Positions 8,951 to 17,651 are shown, numbered from the stretch's first letter. The stretch: 44,955 nucleotides of DNA from Ramlibacter sp. (GCF_029866045.1 NZ_JARXAB010000054.1:1-44955); one strand, 5' to 3'. A program made the numbers and translations. The notes: generated by a model from the letters alone, not told the origin.

Positions 8951-10114
8951 TCAGCGCGCGAGACTCGTTCGGTAGTACACCTCGCCCTTGAACAGCCTGC
9001 GGGCGGTTCGATAGGCCGACGCATGGCGGGCTTGGAGGGTCTCGCCCTGGCGCTCCACATGCGCCGCCACGACGATCACGCCTGAGGGGTGTCCGATGCG
9101 GATGTCTGGGTCTGCGCCGGTGGTGGCGACCACCTGCGCCGGCAGGCTGCCGGGAACGCGGCAGGCCACGGCCAGGCACAGCGCGCCGGTCAGGGGCACT
9201 GCGCGATGTGGCTGCCCTGTCGACATCATGCGCACCAGGATGTCGGTTTTTGCCGCGCTCTGGACAGCGCCCGACAACAGCGGAGCGTCGGCGGGTGATG
9301 CGACCAGCGCCACGAGTGGCAGCGACGCCTTCAGGCCCGCCGCTTCGGCGTCCGGCGCCAGTCCCATTGCGACCGATGCCGCACGCCGCACCGCCTCGAG
9401 CTTGCGCAGCAGCTCCGGGTTGCTCTCGATCTCCCCGGGCAGTTCGATGCCGGTGGCGCCCAAGGCCCGAGCCTCGACGAAGACGCAGGGGTTGGCCGCG
9501 TCGATCAGGCTGGCGTTGACCGGTCCGAGGCCGGGTACGTCAAGCGTGTCGCACGCATGGCCGGTAGGCAGCAGTCGGCCGGTGCTCGGCCCGCCAGGGT
9601 GGAGGAAGTCCAGCCGGATGGGGGAGCCGGTTCCAGCCACGCCGTCCAGGCTCATTTCGCCGTCGACCGCTGCAGCGCCACCCTGCACGTTGAATTGCGC
9701 GTGGATGATCTTGCGGGTGTTGGTGTTGTGGATCCGGACCGTGGTCGGGCCGTCTGGCGGGCAGGGCACCAGACCTTCGTCGATCGCGAACGGACCGATG
9801 GCGGAGGTCATGTTGCCGCAGATCGCCGAAAAGTCCACCCGGTCGTCCTTCACCGATACCTGCGCGAAGGTGTAGTCGACGTCCGCATCCGGGTGGGTGG
9901 AGGGGCCGACGATGCAGATCTTAGAGACCGAGGAGACACCGCCGCCCATCCCGTCAAGCTGGCGAGCGTAGGGGTCGGGCGAACCCATCACCGCGCGGAA
10001 GATCGGCGCCCAGCTTGCCTGGTCTGCCGGGAGGTCTTCACGATGGAACATCACGGCCTTGGAGGTGCCGCCTCGCATGAAGACGGCGCGAAGTCTGGAC
10101 TGCTGCACGTTCAC
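8951..10114 (-). CDS. PrpF-family aconitate/methylitaconate-type double-bond isomerase
   Basis: A 387-residue protein of the PrpF family, a diaminopimelate-epimerase-like fold. Known members shift C=C bonds in unsaturated polycarboxylates: PrpF on 2-methylaconitate, Mii on 3-methylitaconate, and the 4-oxalomesaconate tautomerases. The opening RAVFMRGGTSKAVMF is typical. The residues expected for acid/base chemistry are present as Lys65 in SSVSKICIVG and Cys99 in AICGNMTSAIG. It begins 6 nt after etfA, so it is part of the same transcript as the TcuA-like dehydrogenase, where an isomerase of the newly formed alkene makes sense. A short GCGCGC hairpin (8940-8959) overlaps the stop. The substrate is not determined. 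Confidence 0.92.
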   Translation of the reverse strand: MNVQQSRLRAVFMRGGTSKAVMFHREDLPADQASWAPIFRAVMGSPDPYARQLDGMGGGVSSVSKICIVGPSTHPDADVDYTFAQVSVKDDRVDFSAICGNMTSAIGPFAIDEGLVPCPPDGPTTVRIHNTNTRKIIHAQFNVQGGAAAVDGEMSLDGVAGTGSPIRLDFLHPGGPSTGRLLPTGHACDTLDVPGLGPVNASLIDAANPCVFVEARALGATGIELPGEIESNPELLRKLEAVRRAASVAMGLAPDAEAAGLKASLPLVALVASPADAPLLSGAVQSAAKTDILVRMMSTGQPHRAVPLTGALCLAVACRVPGSLPAQVVATTGADPDIRIGHPSGVIVVAAHVERQGETLQARHASAYRTARRLFKGEVYYRTSLAR

Positions 10115-10120
10115 CTCGAT

Positions 10121-11089
10121 TCAGCCGCGGAGTTGGGCCACGCGTTCGTTGAAACCTTTGAGAACTTGCTCGTAATCGTCTACCACGCCCCAGTTGGCGC
10201 GCTTGAAAATCTCAGCACCGGCTTCGGTGTTGATCGCCACCACCATCTTGGCGCCGGTGATGCCCGCCAGGTGCTGCGGCGCGCCGGAGATGCCTACCGC
10301 GATGTACAACTCAGGCGCCACCGTGGTTCCCGACAAGCCCACCTGATGCCGGGAGGGGACCCAGCCAGAGTCGGCCACCGGACGCGAGCAGGCCACCGAG
10401 GCGCCTAGGGCGGCAGCGGTCTCCTCGATGCGGTGCCAGTGCTGCGGGCCGCCCACGCCACGGCCGCCGGCCACGATCTTCTTGGCGTCCTTCAGACGGA
10501 CACCCTCGGCGCTTTGCACCTCTTCGCTGAGGACCTGCACCGGTGCATCAGGCAGCGCCGTCACTTCGAGGTGACTAGGCGTCACCGCCTGGCCCGTGGG
10601 CAGAGGTTCAAAGTCGCCCGCGCTCACAGTCACGATGCGCAAATCGCCAAGCACTTCAAATTGCGCAAGGACGCTGCCACCGTTGACCGGCTTGGTGGCC
10701 AGCAGCTGGCCGTCTTCCACCGAGACGGCGCAGCAGTTCATTACCAACGCCGCCTGCAGGCGAGCGGCCAGAATCGGCGCCCACTCGCGTGCCACACCGC
10801 CGTGGGGGATGACCACGGTGGAGGCACCGCTGGCTTCAATCGCCGCTTGGGCGGCCCGCACATAGGCGTCCGCTGTGTAGGGCGCGAACTGCGTGCCTTC
10901 GGCCAGATAGAGGGCCGACAGGCCGCATTGCATTGCCTCTGCGGCTGCGGACAGGCTCGGGCCGATCAGGGCGCCCATGAGGGGAGCGCCCATGGCATTC
11001 GCCAAAGGTGCGGCTGCACCTGCGGCTTGAAGCAGGGAGCGGTCAAACTCGCCTTCAGTGAGGCCGCCCAGTACGAGTACGCCAGCCAT
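10121..11089 (-). CDS. etfA: Electron transfer flavoprotein alpha subunit
   Basis: The FAD-binding subunit of ETF, which accepts electrons from flavoprotein dehydrogenases and passes them to ETF:quinone oxidoreductase. The protein has 322 residues. The C-terminal FAD domain is recognisable as [29 protein letters not shown] and [17 protein letters not shown], close to the family consensus. The usual segment before the C-terminus reads [19 protein letters not shown] where many family members have NxDxxAPIF, a divergent version. The start shares one base with the etfB stop. It lies between etfB and the prpF-like gene, 6 nt apart, so all are co-transcribed with the dehydrogenase. No acyl-CoA dehydrogenase gene is present nearby. 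Confidence 0.95.
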   Translation of the reverse strand: MAGVLVLGGLTEGEFDRSLLQAAGAAAPLANAMGAPLMGALIGPSLSAAAEAMQCGLSALYLAEGTQFAPYTADAYVRAAQAAIEASGASTVVIPHGGVAREWAPILAARLQAALVMNCCAVSVEDGQLLATKPVNGGSVLAQFEVLGDLRIVTVSAGDFEPLPTGQAVTPSHLEVTALPDAPVQVLSEEVQSAEGVRLKDAKKIVAGGRGVGGPQHWHRIEETAAALGASVACSRPVADSGWVPSRHQVGLSGTTVAPELYIAVGISGAPQHLAGITGAKMVVAINTEAGAEIFKRANWGVVDDYEQVLKGFNERVAQLRG

Positions 11090-11877
11090 CAGAGTAACCC
11101 CGCTTCGTGCAAGCGATCGGCCAGCGCGGCGCCCTTGGCTGCCGCGGTGTCGCCCTCGATCAGGCGCGCCGAGGAGGTACGCAACTGGATGTCCTGCTTT
11201 CGCATTTTGAGTTTGGGCTGGACCGGCGGGAGGGCGAGGTCACTCGCCGTCCACGTGGGGGCCAAGGCCCTCGACGCGATCATCGTGCCCTTCATGGAAG
11301 GCGCGCGGGGGTCGTTCATCTCGCTGGATACGCCGAGCACCGCCGGCAGACGGACGCGGACCCGCTGGTAACCGTCGTCAAGCAGGCGATGCACCAGCAG
11401 CGCTTCTTCGCCGCTTTCTTCCACCCGAGCCACAGGGCAGACGGCAGGCATGCCCAGTTCCTGGGCGATCCAGAACAGAACCTGCCCGGCGTCGGTGTCG
11501 GATGCCTGGCGGCCGCACAGAACCAGGTTCACATCACCGATGCGGCGGATGGCGGCGGCCAGCACACGGCCTGTCCCCGCGCTGTCCAGATCGGCCCAGG
11601 CCGGGTCGGACAGCAGCACCACCGCGTCTGCGCCCATCGCATGGGCCCGCTTGAGTGTGTTGCGGCTGGCACCGTCACCCAGGCAGATGACGGTGACCTT
11701 GCCGCCATGGGCTTCGCGCAGCTTGAGCGCGGCCTCCAGTGCGTTCGCGTCGTAGCCATTCATCACCGGCGGCAGGCCATAGGTGGAGACGATGCGCTGG
11801 CTGGCCGGATCGACGCTGATGAAATCGGCCGGCAGGTTGGGGTCGACCACCTGCTTGACGGTCACGACGATGTTCAT
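11089..11877 (-). CDS. etfB: Electron transfer flavoprotein beta subunit
   Basis: The AMP-binding subunit of ETF, 262 residues. The N-terminus NIVVTVKQVVDPN and the downstream MNGYDANALEAALKLRE are typical, and the signature LVLCGRQASDTDAGQV near residue 120 is well preserved. The gene starts 7 nt after the stop of the TcuA-like dehydrogenase and its own stop overlaps etfA by one base. This tight packing suggests that the ETF serves the dehydrogenase, not general beta-oxidation. Housekeeping etfBA genes probably exist elsewhere in the genome, but that cannot be seen here. Confidence 0.95.
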   Translation of the reverse strand: MNIVVTVKQVVDPNLPADFISVDPASQRIVSTYGLPPVMNGYDANALEAALKLREAHGGKVTVICLGDGASRNTLKRAHAMGADAVVLLSDPAWADLDSAGTGRVLAAAIRRIGDVNLVLCGRQASDTDAGQVLFWIAQELGMPAVCPVARVEESGEEALLVHRLLDDGYQRVRVRLPAVLGVSSEMNDPRAPSMKGTMIASRALAPTWTASDLALPPVQPKLKMRKQDIQLRTSSARLIEGDTAAAKGAALADRLHEAGLL

Positions 11878-11884
11878 CGTGGAC

Positions 11885-13381
11885 TCAGGCTTTGTCTGCC
11901 AGTACCGCCAGGGCTGCGCTGCTGCCGGCCAGGCGGCCGAAGGTCGAGCCCGCCATCATTCCCGAGCCGGAGGCATAGTTGCCGACCCACAGGCCGCCCA
12001 CCATCTCGCCGGCGGTGTAGAGGCCCGGAATGCCCCAGCCCGCGTTGTGCTGCACCTGCGAAGTTTCCGGGTCGACCCGCAGGCCGCCGAAGGCGAAGGT
12101 CATGCCGCAGCGCACCGCCCAGCCCTCGAAGGGGCCCTCGGAGACCGACAGCGCGTAGTTGCTCTTGTTCACGCGCAATCCCTTCGTGCCTTTGCCGTCG
12201 ACCTTGTGCCGGTTCGGGTTGAAGTCGCCAGGTTGGATGGCGGAATTGAACTCGGACACGGTCCTCACGAAGTTGTCGGGCTGGATTCCCAGCTCCTGCG
12301 CCAGCCCTTCGAGGGTGTTCGATTTGGCACCCGTCGCCCCGGCGTAGTTGGTCGGGTAGAGATTCATCTTGCGCGCCTTCGCGTCCAGGATCTGGAACGC
12401 AATGCCGCCGGGCTGGGCGAGGATGGCCCGGCCCATCTTGGCGTAGGTGCGGCCGCGGGTGTCCTCACCCTCGTCGACAAAGCGCTCGCCGTTGGTGTTG
12501 ACCATGATCGAGTACGGATACACGTAGCGATCGGTGCTGTCGCCACCCGAGAGCGCGTGTTGCGAGGGCAGGGTGTGCTCGCTGATGTTGATGTCCTGCG
12601 GCGAGGCGTGGCAGGTGGTCCAGCTGCCATGGGCCATGCCACCGATGTCCATGGCCATTTGCAGACCCTCGCCCGTGTTGTAAGGCACGCCGCGGATGCG
12701 GACCGTGTCCCACCCGGAGCCCAGGTAGCGCGCGCGCATCTCTGGGTTGGCCTCGAAGCTGCCGCAAGCCAGGATCACGGCGCTGGCGGTGAACTTCACC
12801 ATCCCGGTCGGGGTGCGGGCCCAGACCCCGCAGACCTTGCCGCCTTCCAAAATGAGTTCTGCCGCGGCATGCTGGTAGTGGATGGGGACACCCGCCTTGT
12901 CGAGCGCCGCGTAATAGCGCTGCTGCATGCCGTAGCCGCCGCCGTTCATGATCAGGATGTTGTCGCCCAGGGCTTGCATGCCCGTGGCGGGGACCCAGTC
13001 CTGCCCCTTGGATGCCAGCCACTGCATGGTGTTGCGCGACTGGGTGACATGCACGCGCAGCAGCTCAGGGTCGCACTGCCCCGAGGTGACACGCATCACC
13101 TCGTCCCACGAATCGTCCTCGGTCCGCCGCGGGAGGCGGTCGATCAGGCCCTGCAGCTCTTCTTCGTTGGTGTTTTTCACTAGGGGGCGCAGATCGTCGA
13201 TGCCCTGAAACACAAAGCGCATGTGCCCGGTGAGTGCGCTGTTGCCCCCCCGATCCTGCTTAGGCGCCTTTTCCAGCATGCCCACGCGCACATTCTTCTC
13301 GAGCGCTGAGAGGGCGGCGCAGCAGGCCGCGTTTCCGGTACCGACGATCAGTACATCGTAGTGAATGGAGTTGTTCGACAT
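11885..13381 (-). CDS. FAD-dependent fumarate reductase/TcuA-like dehydrogenase
   Basis: A 498-residue flavoprotein of the FAD-binding fumarate reductase/succinate dehydrogenase superfamily, most like tricarballylate dehydrogenase TcuA, which oxidises tricarballylate to cis-aconitate. The dinucleotide-binding motif is VLIVGTGNAACCAALSALE (residues 10-28), followed by GGNSALTGHMRF. The C-terminal FAD contact region is GLYTAGEMVGGLWVGNYASGSG. There is no signal peptide or covalent-heme domain, so it should be cytoplasmic. TcuA normally hands electrons to TcuB, an Fe-S/heme membrane protein; no tcuB is present, but etfBA follow after 7 nt. No good Shine-Dalgarno precedes the ATG. A desaturase for a substituted succinate or tricarballylate is the best reading; a ketosteroid-type dehydrogenase is less likely. 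Confidence 0.88.
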   Translation of the reverse strand: MSNNSIHYDVLIVGTGNAACCAALSALEKNVRVGMLEKAPKQDRGGNSALTGHMRFVFQGIDDLRPLVKNTNEEELQGLIDRLPRRTEDDSWDEVMRVTSGQCDPELLRVHVTQSRNTMQWLASKGQDWVPATGMQALGDNILIMNGGGYGMQQRYYAALDKAGVPIHYQHAAAELILEGGKVCGVWARTPTGMVKFTASAVILACGSFEANPEMRARYLGSGWDTVRIRGVPYNTGEGLQMAMDIGGMAHGSWTTCHASPQDINISEHTLPSQHALSGGDSTDRYVYPYSIMVNTNGERFVDEGEDTRGRTYAKMGRAILAQPGGIAFQILDAKARKMNLYPTNYAGATGAKSNTLEGLAQELGIQPDNFVRTVSEFNSAIQPGDFNPNRHKVDGKGTKGLRVNKSNYALSVSEGPFEGWAVRCGMTFAFGGLRVDPETSQVQHNAGWGIPGLYTAGEMVGGLWVGNYASGSGMMAGSTFGRLAGSSAALAVLADKA

Positions 13382-13433
13382 CGTGGAAAAGGTGAGTGGT
13401 CTAAGGGTGAACCCGCGGTTCGCGTTTCGTGGT

Positions 13434-13462
13434 TTGACAGGGGCGAGGCATTGCCCTAAATT
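13434..13462 (+). promoter_or_regulatory. Sigma-70-like promoter of the plus-strand catabolic operon
   Basis: A perfect -35 box TTGACA (13434-13439), a 17-nt spacer and TAAATT (13457-13462, four of six matches) lie 48 nt before the lyase ATG at 13510. This is the best promoter match I see in the window. It predicts a transcript start near 13469. The minus-strand operon begins on the other side of the same 128-nt gap; I see no equally good promoter for it. Confidence 0.6.
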
Positions 13463-13477
13463 AATTCTGCATTAGTT

Positions 13478-13489
13478 TTTGCATGCAAA
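13478..13489. promoter_or_regulatory. Candidate operator palindrome in the divergent control region
   Basis: TTTGCATGCAAA is a perfect 12-bp palindrome about 10 nt downstream of the predicted transcript start, where a bound repressor would block transcription. The GntR/FCD gene at the end of the plus-strand set is the obvious candidate regulator. TGCAT also occurs 12 nt earlier, as a direct repeat (13468-13472). The assignment to GntR is inference. Confidence 0.4.
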
Positions 13490-13509
13490 CAAGAGAAAGA
13501 TTCCAAGCC

Positions 13510-14391
13510 ATGTCGCTTTCCCCCAGCAAGGAGCTGCGCCGTATCTTCGTCCCGGGCGCGGGTCTGGTGATGCCCGGTGCGGGCAATGCGTTGACGGCGC
13601 GCGTGATTGAAGCAACCGGTCACAAGGTCATGCTGGTGAGCGGGGCGGCGATCGCCAACAACTACCTGGGTCAGCCAGACATCGGACTGACCTCACTCAA
13701 TGAGCTGGTCAATCACGTGGCCAATATGCGCAACGTGGTCAACATTCCCCTGATCGTCGACTGTGACACCGGCTTTGGCAACGCGATCAGCGTCCGCCAG
13801 ACCGTGCGTGCCGTCGAGCGCGCAGGCGGTAATGCGGTGCTGATTGAAGACCAGAGTTTTCCCAAGCGCTGCGGCCACTTCAACAACCACGAGATCATCA
13901 GCAAGGATGAAATGGTGCAGAAGGTCAAGGCGGCTGTTGATGCGCGAATCGACGGTGACCTGATGATCGGCGCGCGCACCGATGCGCGCGGGATCGACGG
14001 TCTCGAAGCCGCATTCGATCGCGCATGTGCCTACAAGGAAGCCGGAGCAGACTTCCTCTTCATCGAGGCGCCGCAGTCGGCGGACGAGTTGGCTGCGATC
14101 ACGCGCGAGGTGCCCGGCCTGCATCTGTGCAATATGGTCATTGGTGGCAAAACCCCGCTGCTGCATCGCGACCAGCTCGGCGCCATGGGTTACGGCATCG
14201 TGGCCTATGCCAATGCAGCGCTCCAGGCCGCCTTGCTGGGGATGCAGTATGTGCTTCAGCACCTCAATGACAAAGGGTCGATTGAAGGCGCCGAAGAAAA
14301 GATCATGATGTTCAAGGAGCGTCAGGCGCTCTTGAACGGCGACTTCTATGCCGACCTGGCCACGCGCTACGGCGGGAGGCCCCAGCAATGA
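13510..14391 (+). CDS. PEP mutase/isocitrate lyase superfamily lyase (2,3-dimethylmalate lyase-like)
   Basis: A 293-residue TIM-barrel enzyme of the PEP mutase/isocitrate lyase superfamily. These enzymes cleave or form C-C or C-P bonds next to a 2-oxoacid enolate held by magnesium. Visible active-site residues are Asp84 and Asp86 in VDCDTGFG, Glu113 in IEDQ, the flexible-loop motif KRCGH with Cys121, ARTDA at 156-160 and Glu186 in FIEAP. The later segment CNMVIGGKTPLL resembles dimethylmalate lyase and oxaloacetate hydrolase more than methylisocitrate lyase PrpB. The ATG at 13510 has a purine-rich AGAGAAAGA upstream; the in-frame ATG at 13483 has none. The stop overlaps the next start by four bases. 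It would perform the final cleavage of the pathway. Confidence 0.88.
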   Translation: MSLSPSKELRRIFVPGAGLVMPGAGNALTARVIEATGHKVMLVSGAAIANNYLGQPDIGLTSLNELVNHVANMRNVVNIPLIVDCDTGFGNAISVRQTVRAVERAGGNAVLIEDQSFPKRCGHFNNHEIISKDEMVQKVKAAVDARIDGDLMIGARTDARGIDGLEAAFDRACAYKEAGADFLFIEAPQSADELAAITREVPGLHLCNMVIGGKTPLLHRDQLGAMGYGIVAYANAALQAALLGMQYVLQHLNDKGSIEGAEEKIMMFKERQALLNGDFYADLATRYGGRPQQ

Positions 14392-15806
14392 GCGGCTCTC
14401 ACGTACAGCCGCAGACCTTCTTCGACAAAGTCTGGGACGAACATGTCGTCACCATGCTCGGTCAGGACACGGCGCTGGTGCAGATCGACCGCCTGGTCCT
14501 GCATGAATTGAGCGGAAGCCAGGCGGTGCGCGCCTTGGACGAGGCCCACCGCACGCCCGACAGCCGCGCCCAGGTCTTCACCGTCATCGAGCACCTGATT
14601 TCCACCCGCCCGGGGCGTGGCCCCCTCGACTCCGTCTCGGTGAGCGGGCCGGCCATGATCGGCGGCACGCGCGCGGCGTCCAAAAAATGGGGCTTTCACT
14701 TCATCGACTACGACGATCCTCGCCAAGGCATCGCCCATGTGGTGGCCCTCGAGTTGGGCATTGCCTTGCCTGGATCGACCTACGTCTGCTGCGACAGCCA
14801 TACGTCGACGGTAGGCGCCATTGGTGCGGTGGCCTGGGGCATCGGCGCATCGGAGGCCGAGCACTGCCTGGCGACCCAGACGCTGGCACAGGCCAAGCCG
14901 CAAAGGATGCGGGTGAATTTCGAAGGCGAGTTGCCCCTGGGTGTCTATGCCAAGGACATGATTCTTGCGCTGATTGGCAAGATCGGAGCCAATGGCGGCA
15001 TTGGTTACGCGGTCGAGTACGCCGGCAGCACGGTGCGCTCGCTGCCCATGGACGGTCGTGCCACGCTGTGCAATATGGCGATCGAGTTCCAAGCCAAGTA
15101 CGGATTCGTGGCGCCCGATGACATCACGATCGAGTACCTCAAGGGCCGCGACTACGCGCCACAAGGGGCTCTGTGGGACCAGGCGGCCGTGCATTGGCTT
15201 TCGATGCGCAGCGACGAGGGCGCCAGCTTCGACAAGGAAGTCCATATTGACTGCTCGCAACTCAAGCCGCAGGTGACCTGGGGCACCAGCCCCGAGCAGG
15301 TGATGCAGATCGACGCACTGGTGCCCGACCCCTCACTACAGCCCGATGCGCAGTCGCGCCTGGAAGCCGAGCGTGCCCTGGAGTACATGCAGCTCAAGCC
15401 AGGCATGTCCCTACTGGGGCTGCCGATTGACGTGGCCTACATCGGCTCCTGCACCAATGCCCGCCTGTCAGACCTGCGGGCTGCGGCGGAGATCCTCAAG
15501 GGCCGCACGATCAGTCCCAACGTACAGGCCATTTGTGTGCCGGGCTCGACGCCCGTCAAGCGCGCCGCCGAGGCCGAGGGGCTTGACCGCATCTTCATCG
15601 ACGCGGGCTTTGAATGGCATGAATCCGCATGCGGAAACTGCGGTCATATCGGCGACAACCGCTTTGCCAATCTGCGCACGATCAGCACCACCAACCGCAA
15701 TTTCAAGGGGCGCCAGGGGCCCAGCACCCGTACCCACCTGGCGAGCCCGGCCACCGTCGCAGCGTCGGCGCTCGCGGGCCGTATCACCGACGCAGTCAAG
15801 GACTGA
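14388..15806 (+). CDS. Aconitase-superfamily hydro-lyase large subunit (LeuC-like)
   Basis: A 472-residue [4Fe-4S] hydro-lyase subunit of LeuC length. Core motifs are present: FFDKVWDEHVV, DSHTSTVGAIGA (136-147), the cluster cysteines Cys355 in YIGSCTN and Cys415/Cys418 in SACGNCG, and STTNRNFKGRQG near the end. Segments that normally distinguish isopropylmalate isomerases differ: VIEHLISTRP replaces the usual TxDHNVPT, and LCNMAIEFQAKYG replaces MTIEGGARAG. It is therefore probably not the leucine enzyme. The dimethylmaleate hydratase large subunit DmdA is a LeuC-type protein and a good functional model. The start overlaps the lyase stop (ATGA), and the small subunit follows after 2 nt. Confidence 0.9.
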   Translation: MSGSHVQPQTFFDKVWDEHVVTMLGQDTALVQIDRLVLHELSGSQAVRALDEAHRTPDSRAQVFTVIEHLISTRPGRGPLDSVSVSGPAMIGGTRAASKKWGFHFIDYDDPRQGIAHVVALELGIALPGSTYVCCDSHTSTVGAIGAVAWGIGASEAEHCLATQTLAQAKPQRMRVNFEGELPLGVYAKDMILALIGKIGANGGIGYAVEYAGSTVRSLPMDGRATLCNMAIEFQAKYGFVAPDDITIEYLKGRDYAPQGALWDQAAVHWLSMRSDEGASFDKEVHIDCSQLKPQVTWGTSPEQVMQIDALVPDPSLQPDAQSRLEAERALEYMQLKPGMSLLGLPIDVAYIGSCTNARLSDLRAAAEILKGRTISPNVQAICVPGSTPVKRAAEAEGLDRIFIDAGFEWHESACGNCGHIGDNRFANLRTISTTNRNFKGRQGPSTRTHLASPATVAASALAGRITDAVKD

Positions 15807-15808
15807 CC

Positions 15809-16450
15809 ATGGAGCAATTCGTTTCTGTCCGGGGCATCGCGGCGCCGCTGATGCAGATCAACATCGACACCGACCAGATCATCCCCGCCCTCTATCTGGG
15901 CGGCACGGATGCCAAGGGCTACGGTGCGCACCTCTTTGCCAACTGGCGCTTCAAAAGCGATGGCAGTCCCAACCCGGACTTCATCCTGAACCAGGAGCCC
16001 TATACCCAGTCGGCGGTCTTGCTGGCGGACCGCAACTTCGGCTGTGGCTCTTCGCGTGAGCGTGCGCCCAAGGCCTTGCGCGAGTTCGGCATCCGGGTGG
16101 TGATTGCGCCCTCGTTCGGTGGCATCTTCTTCAACAATTGCTTCCGCAACGGCATGGTGCCAGTGAACCTGCCCATCGAGCAGGTTCGCGAAATCGTCGC
16201 CCTGGTTGAGGCCAGCAGCGGGCAGGCGCAAATCGTCGTGGACCTTGAGCGCAAGGTGGTCGAGTTGCCCGATGGACGGCAGTTCCCCTTTGACGTGCCA
16301 GAGACGCTGCGCCAGATGCTTTTGCTGGGTGTCGACGAGATCGACCAAACCAAGTCTCATCAGCCCACCATCGATGCCTACCGCGAACGCGACCGCGCGC
16401 GCCGCCCCTGGATCTACATCGACCCGGCGCCCCAGCCCGGAGCGCGCTGA
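15809..16450 (+). CDS. Aconitase-superfamily hydro-lyase small subunit (LeuD-like)
   Basis: A 213-residue swivelling-domain subunit of LeuD type, partner of the preceding large subunit. It has INIDTDQIIPALYL near the N-terminus, NFGCGSSRERAPKAL near residue 70, which is the substrate-anchoring loop of LeuD and aconitase swivel domains, and VIAPSFGGIFFNNCFRNGMVPV. The true start is the ATG at 15809, two bases after the large-subunit stop; the open frame runs further upstream, but that part overlaps the large subunit. The pair should add water to, or remove it from, an unsaturated di- or tricarboxylate. It lies inside a catabolic operon, not beside leuB or leuA. Confidence 0.92.
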   Translation: MEQFVSVRGIAAPLMQINIDTDQIIPALYLGGTDAKGYGAHLFANWRFKSDGSPNPDFILNQEPYTQSAVLLADRNFGCGSSRERAPKALREFGIRVVIAPSFGGIFFNNCFRNGMVPVNLPIEQVREIVALVEASSGQAQIVVDLERKVVELPDGRQFPFDVPETLRQMLLLGVDEIDQTKSHQPTIDAYRERDRARRPWIYIDPAPQPGAR

Positions 16451-16539
16451 GTCGTACGCCGGCGCAAATTGACAGCATTGAAACCACTGACCCCACTGGC
16501 CCCGCTCACCCGTTGAGCCAACATGCAGGAGAAAGAGTG

Positions 16540-17643
16540 ATGAAAAACGATCCGCAACACGGTCGCCGTTCCGCCCTTGCGGCGATGCTCGCGGGCATTG
16601 GAGGCGTGGGGTCTGGTTTGGCCCTGCCTGTACTGGCACAGGGCACCGGGAGCAAGGCTGCTCCGGCTCCAGCCGCAGGCCCAGCCTGGCCTGTGGTGGA
16701 GGCCGCCGGCAAGAAGGAAGCGAAGGTCGTTTTCTATCACAACATCACGCCCCCCGGCGGCGAGCTGGTGGTCAGGGAATTCCGCAAGGAGTTCCCGGGC
16801 ATCGAGGTGGAGGCCACCCGTTTTGCCAGCGCGGCGCTGATCGAGCGTTTCTCGACCGAGTTCTCGGCCGGGCGCCATCTGGCCGACGTGGTGCTCACCG
16901 TGCCAGACGAACGCATTTTCGATGGCACCAAGACCGGCTGGATGGCGAGTTGGGTGCCGCCCGAGGCCAAGAACTATCCTGCGAGCGTGAACTGGAACAG
17001 CCGCAACATGCTGTTTCACATTGACACGGCGCGCGAAGCCATCATCTGGAACAAGCGGCGGGTCCGTCCCGCCGACGCACCCAAAGATTGGACAGACCTC
17101 TTCGACCCGAAGTGGAAGGGCCGTATCGGCATGAATCCGCCCTGGCGCTCTGTCGGGCCCCAGGCCGTGGTCGCGCTCTGGGAGAAACTCGGCTACGGTG
17201 ACACGGCGGCCAAGCTCAAGGCCAACGATGTCCGCTTCTTCGAAGGTTCCGGTGGGCTGCTTCAGGCGGTGCTTCGCGGCGACATCGATGTGGCGCAAAT
17301 TTCCGACCTGCCGCTCAATGTGGCGTTGCAAGATGGCGCGCCGCTCGGGTTTGTCTACTCCCCCACCGCGAACGTGATGTCGCTGGGCTGGGCCTATGTG
17401 GCGGCCAAGGCGGCGAGGCCCAATGCGGCCAAGGTGTTTGTCAACTGGCTGCTGTCAGCGCGTGGGCAGATCATGATCCAGGCCTATGCCGGTCTGCCAG
17501 GCTCGCGCCCTGGGATTCCGCCGCTGTCCCACTTGCCGCCGACGGCCAACCTCGCCAACCCCATCGACGGGCTCACGCTGATCCCGCCGGCCAAGCAAAA
17601 GCAAATCGTCGACCACTGGCGCTCCACCTTCGGGGTGCTGTGA
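16540..17643 (+). CDS. ABC transporter solute-binding protein 1 (AfuA/FbpA-like fold)
   Basis: A 367-residue periplasmic binding protein of family 1. The signal region contains GRRSALAAML and ends near LPVLAQG; the paired arginines may indicate Tat export. The mature domain starts WPVVEAAGKKEAKVVFYHN, typical of iron(III)-type binding proteins, but no adjacent tyrosine pair as used for ferric iron in FbpA is present, so iron is doubtful as ligand. AGGAG (16527-16531) precedes the ATG at 16540; an upstream TTG at 16513 is rejected. It shares long identical blocks with the second binding protein at 22103, such as GMNPPWRSV and KANDVRFFEGSGG. Ligand inferred to be an organic acid. Confidence 0.9.
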   Translation: MKNDPQHGRRSALAAMLAGIGGVGSGLALPVLAQGTGSKAAPAPAAGPAWPVVEAAGKKEAKVVFYHNITPPGGELVVREFRKEFPGIEVEATRFASAALIERFSTEFSAGRHLADVVLTVPDERIFDGTKTGWMASWVPPEAKNYPASVNWNSRNMLFHIDTAREAIIWNKRRVRPADAPKDWTDLFDPKWKGRIGMNPPWRSVGPQAVVALWEKLGYGDTAAKLKANDVRFFEGSGGLLQAVLRGDIDVAQISDLPLNVALQDGAPLGFVYSPTANVMSLGWAYVAAKAARPNAAKVFVNWLLSARGQIMIQAYAGLPGSRPGIPPLSHLPPTANLANPIDGLTLIPPAKQKQIVDHWRSTFGVL

Positions 17644-17651
17644 TGCACAGC

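Noticed and set aside
14388-16450. Calling the LeuC/LeuD-like pair leucine biosynthesis leuCD
   Set aside because: No leuA or leuB is nearby, the genes are translationally coupled to a C-C lyase, and typical isopropylmalate-isomerase sequence positions are changed.
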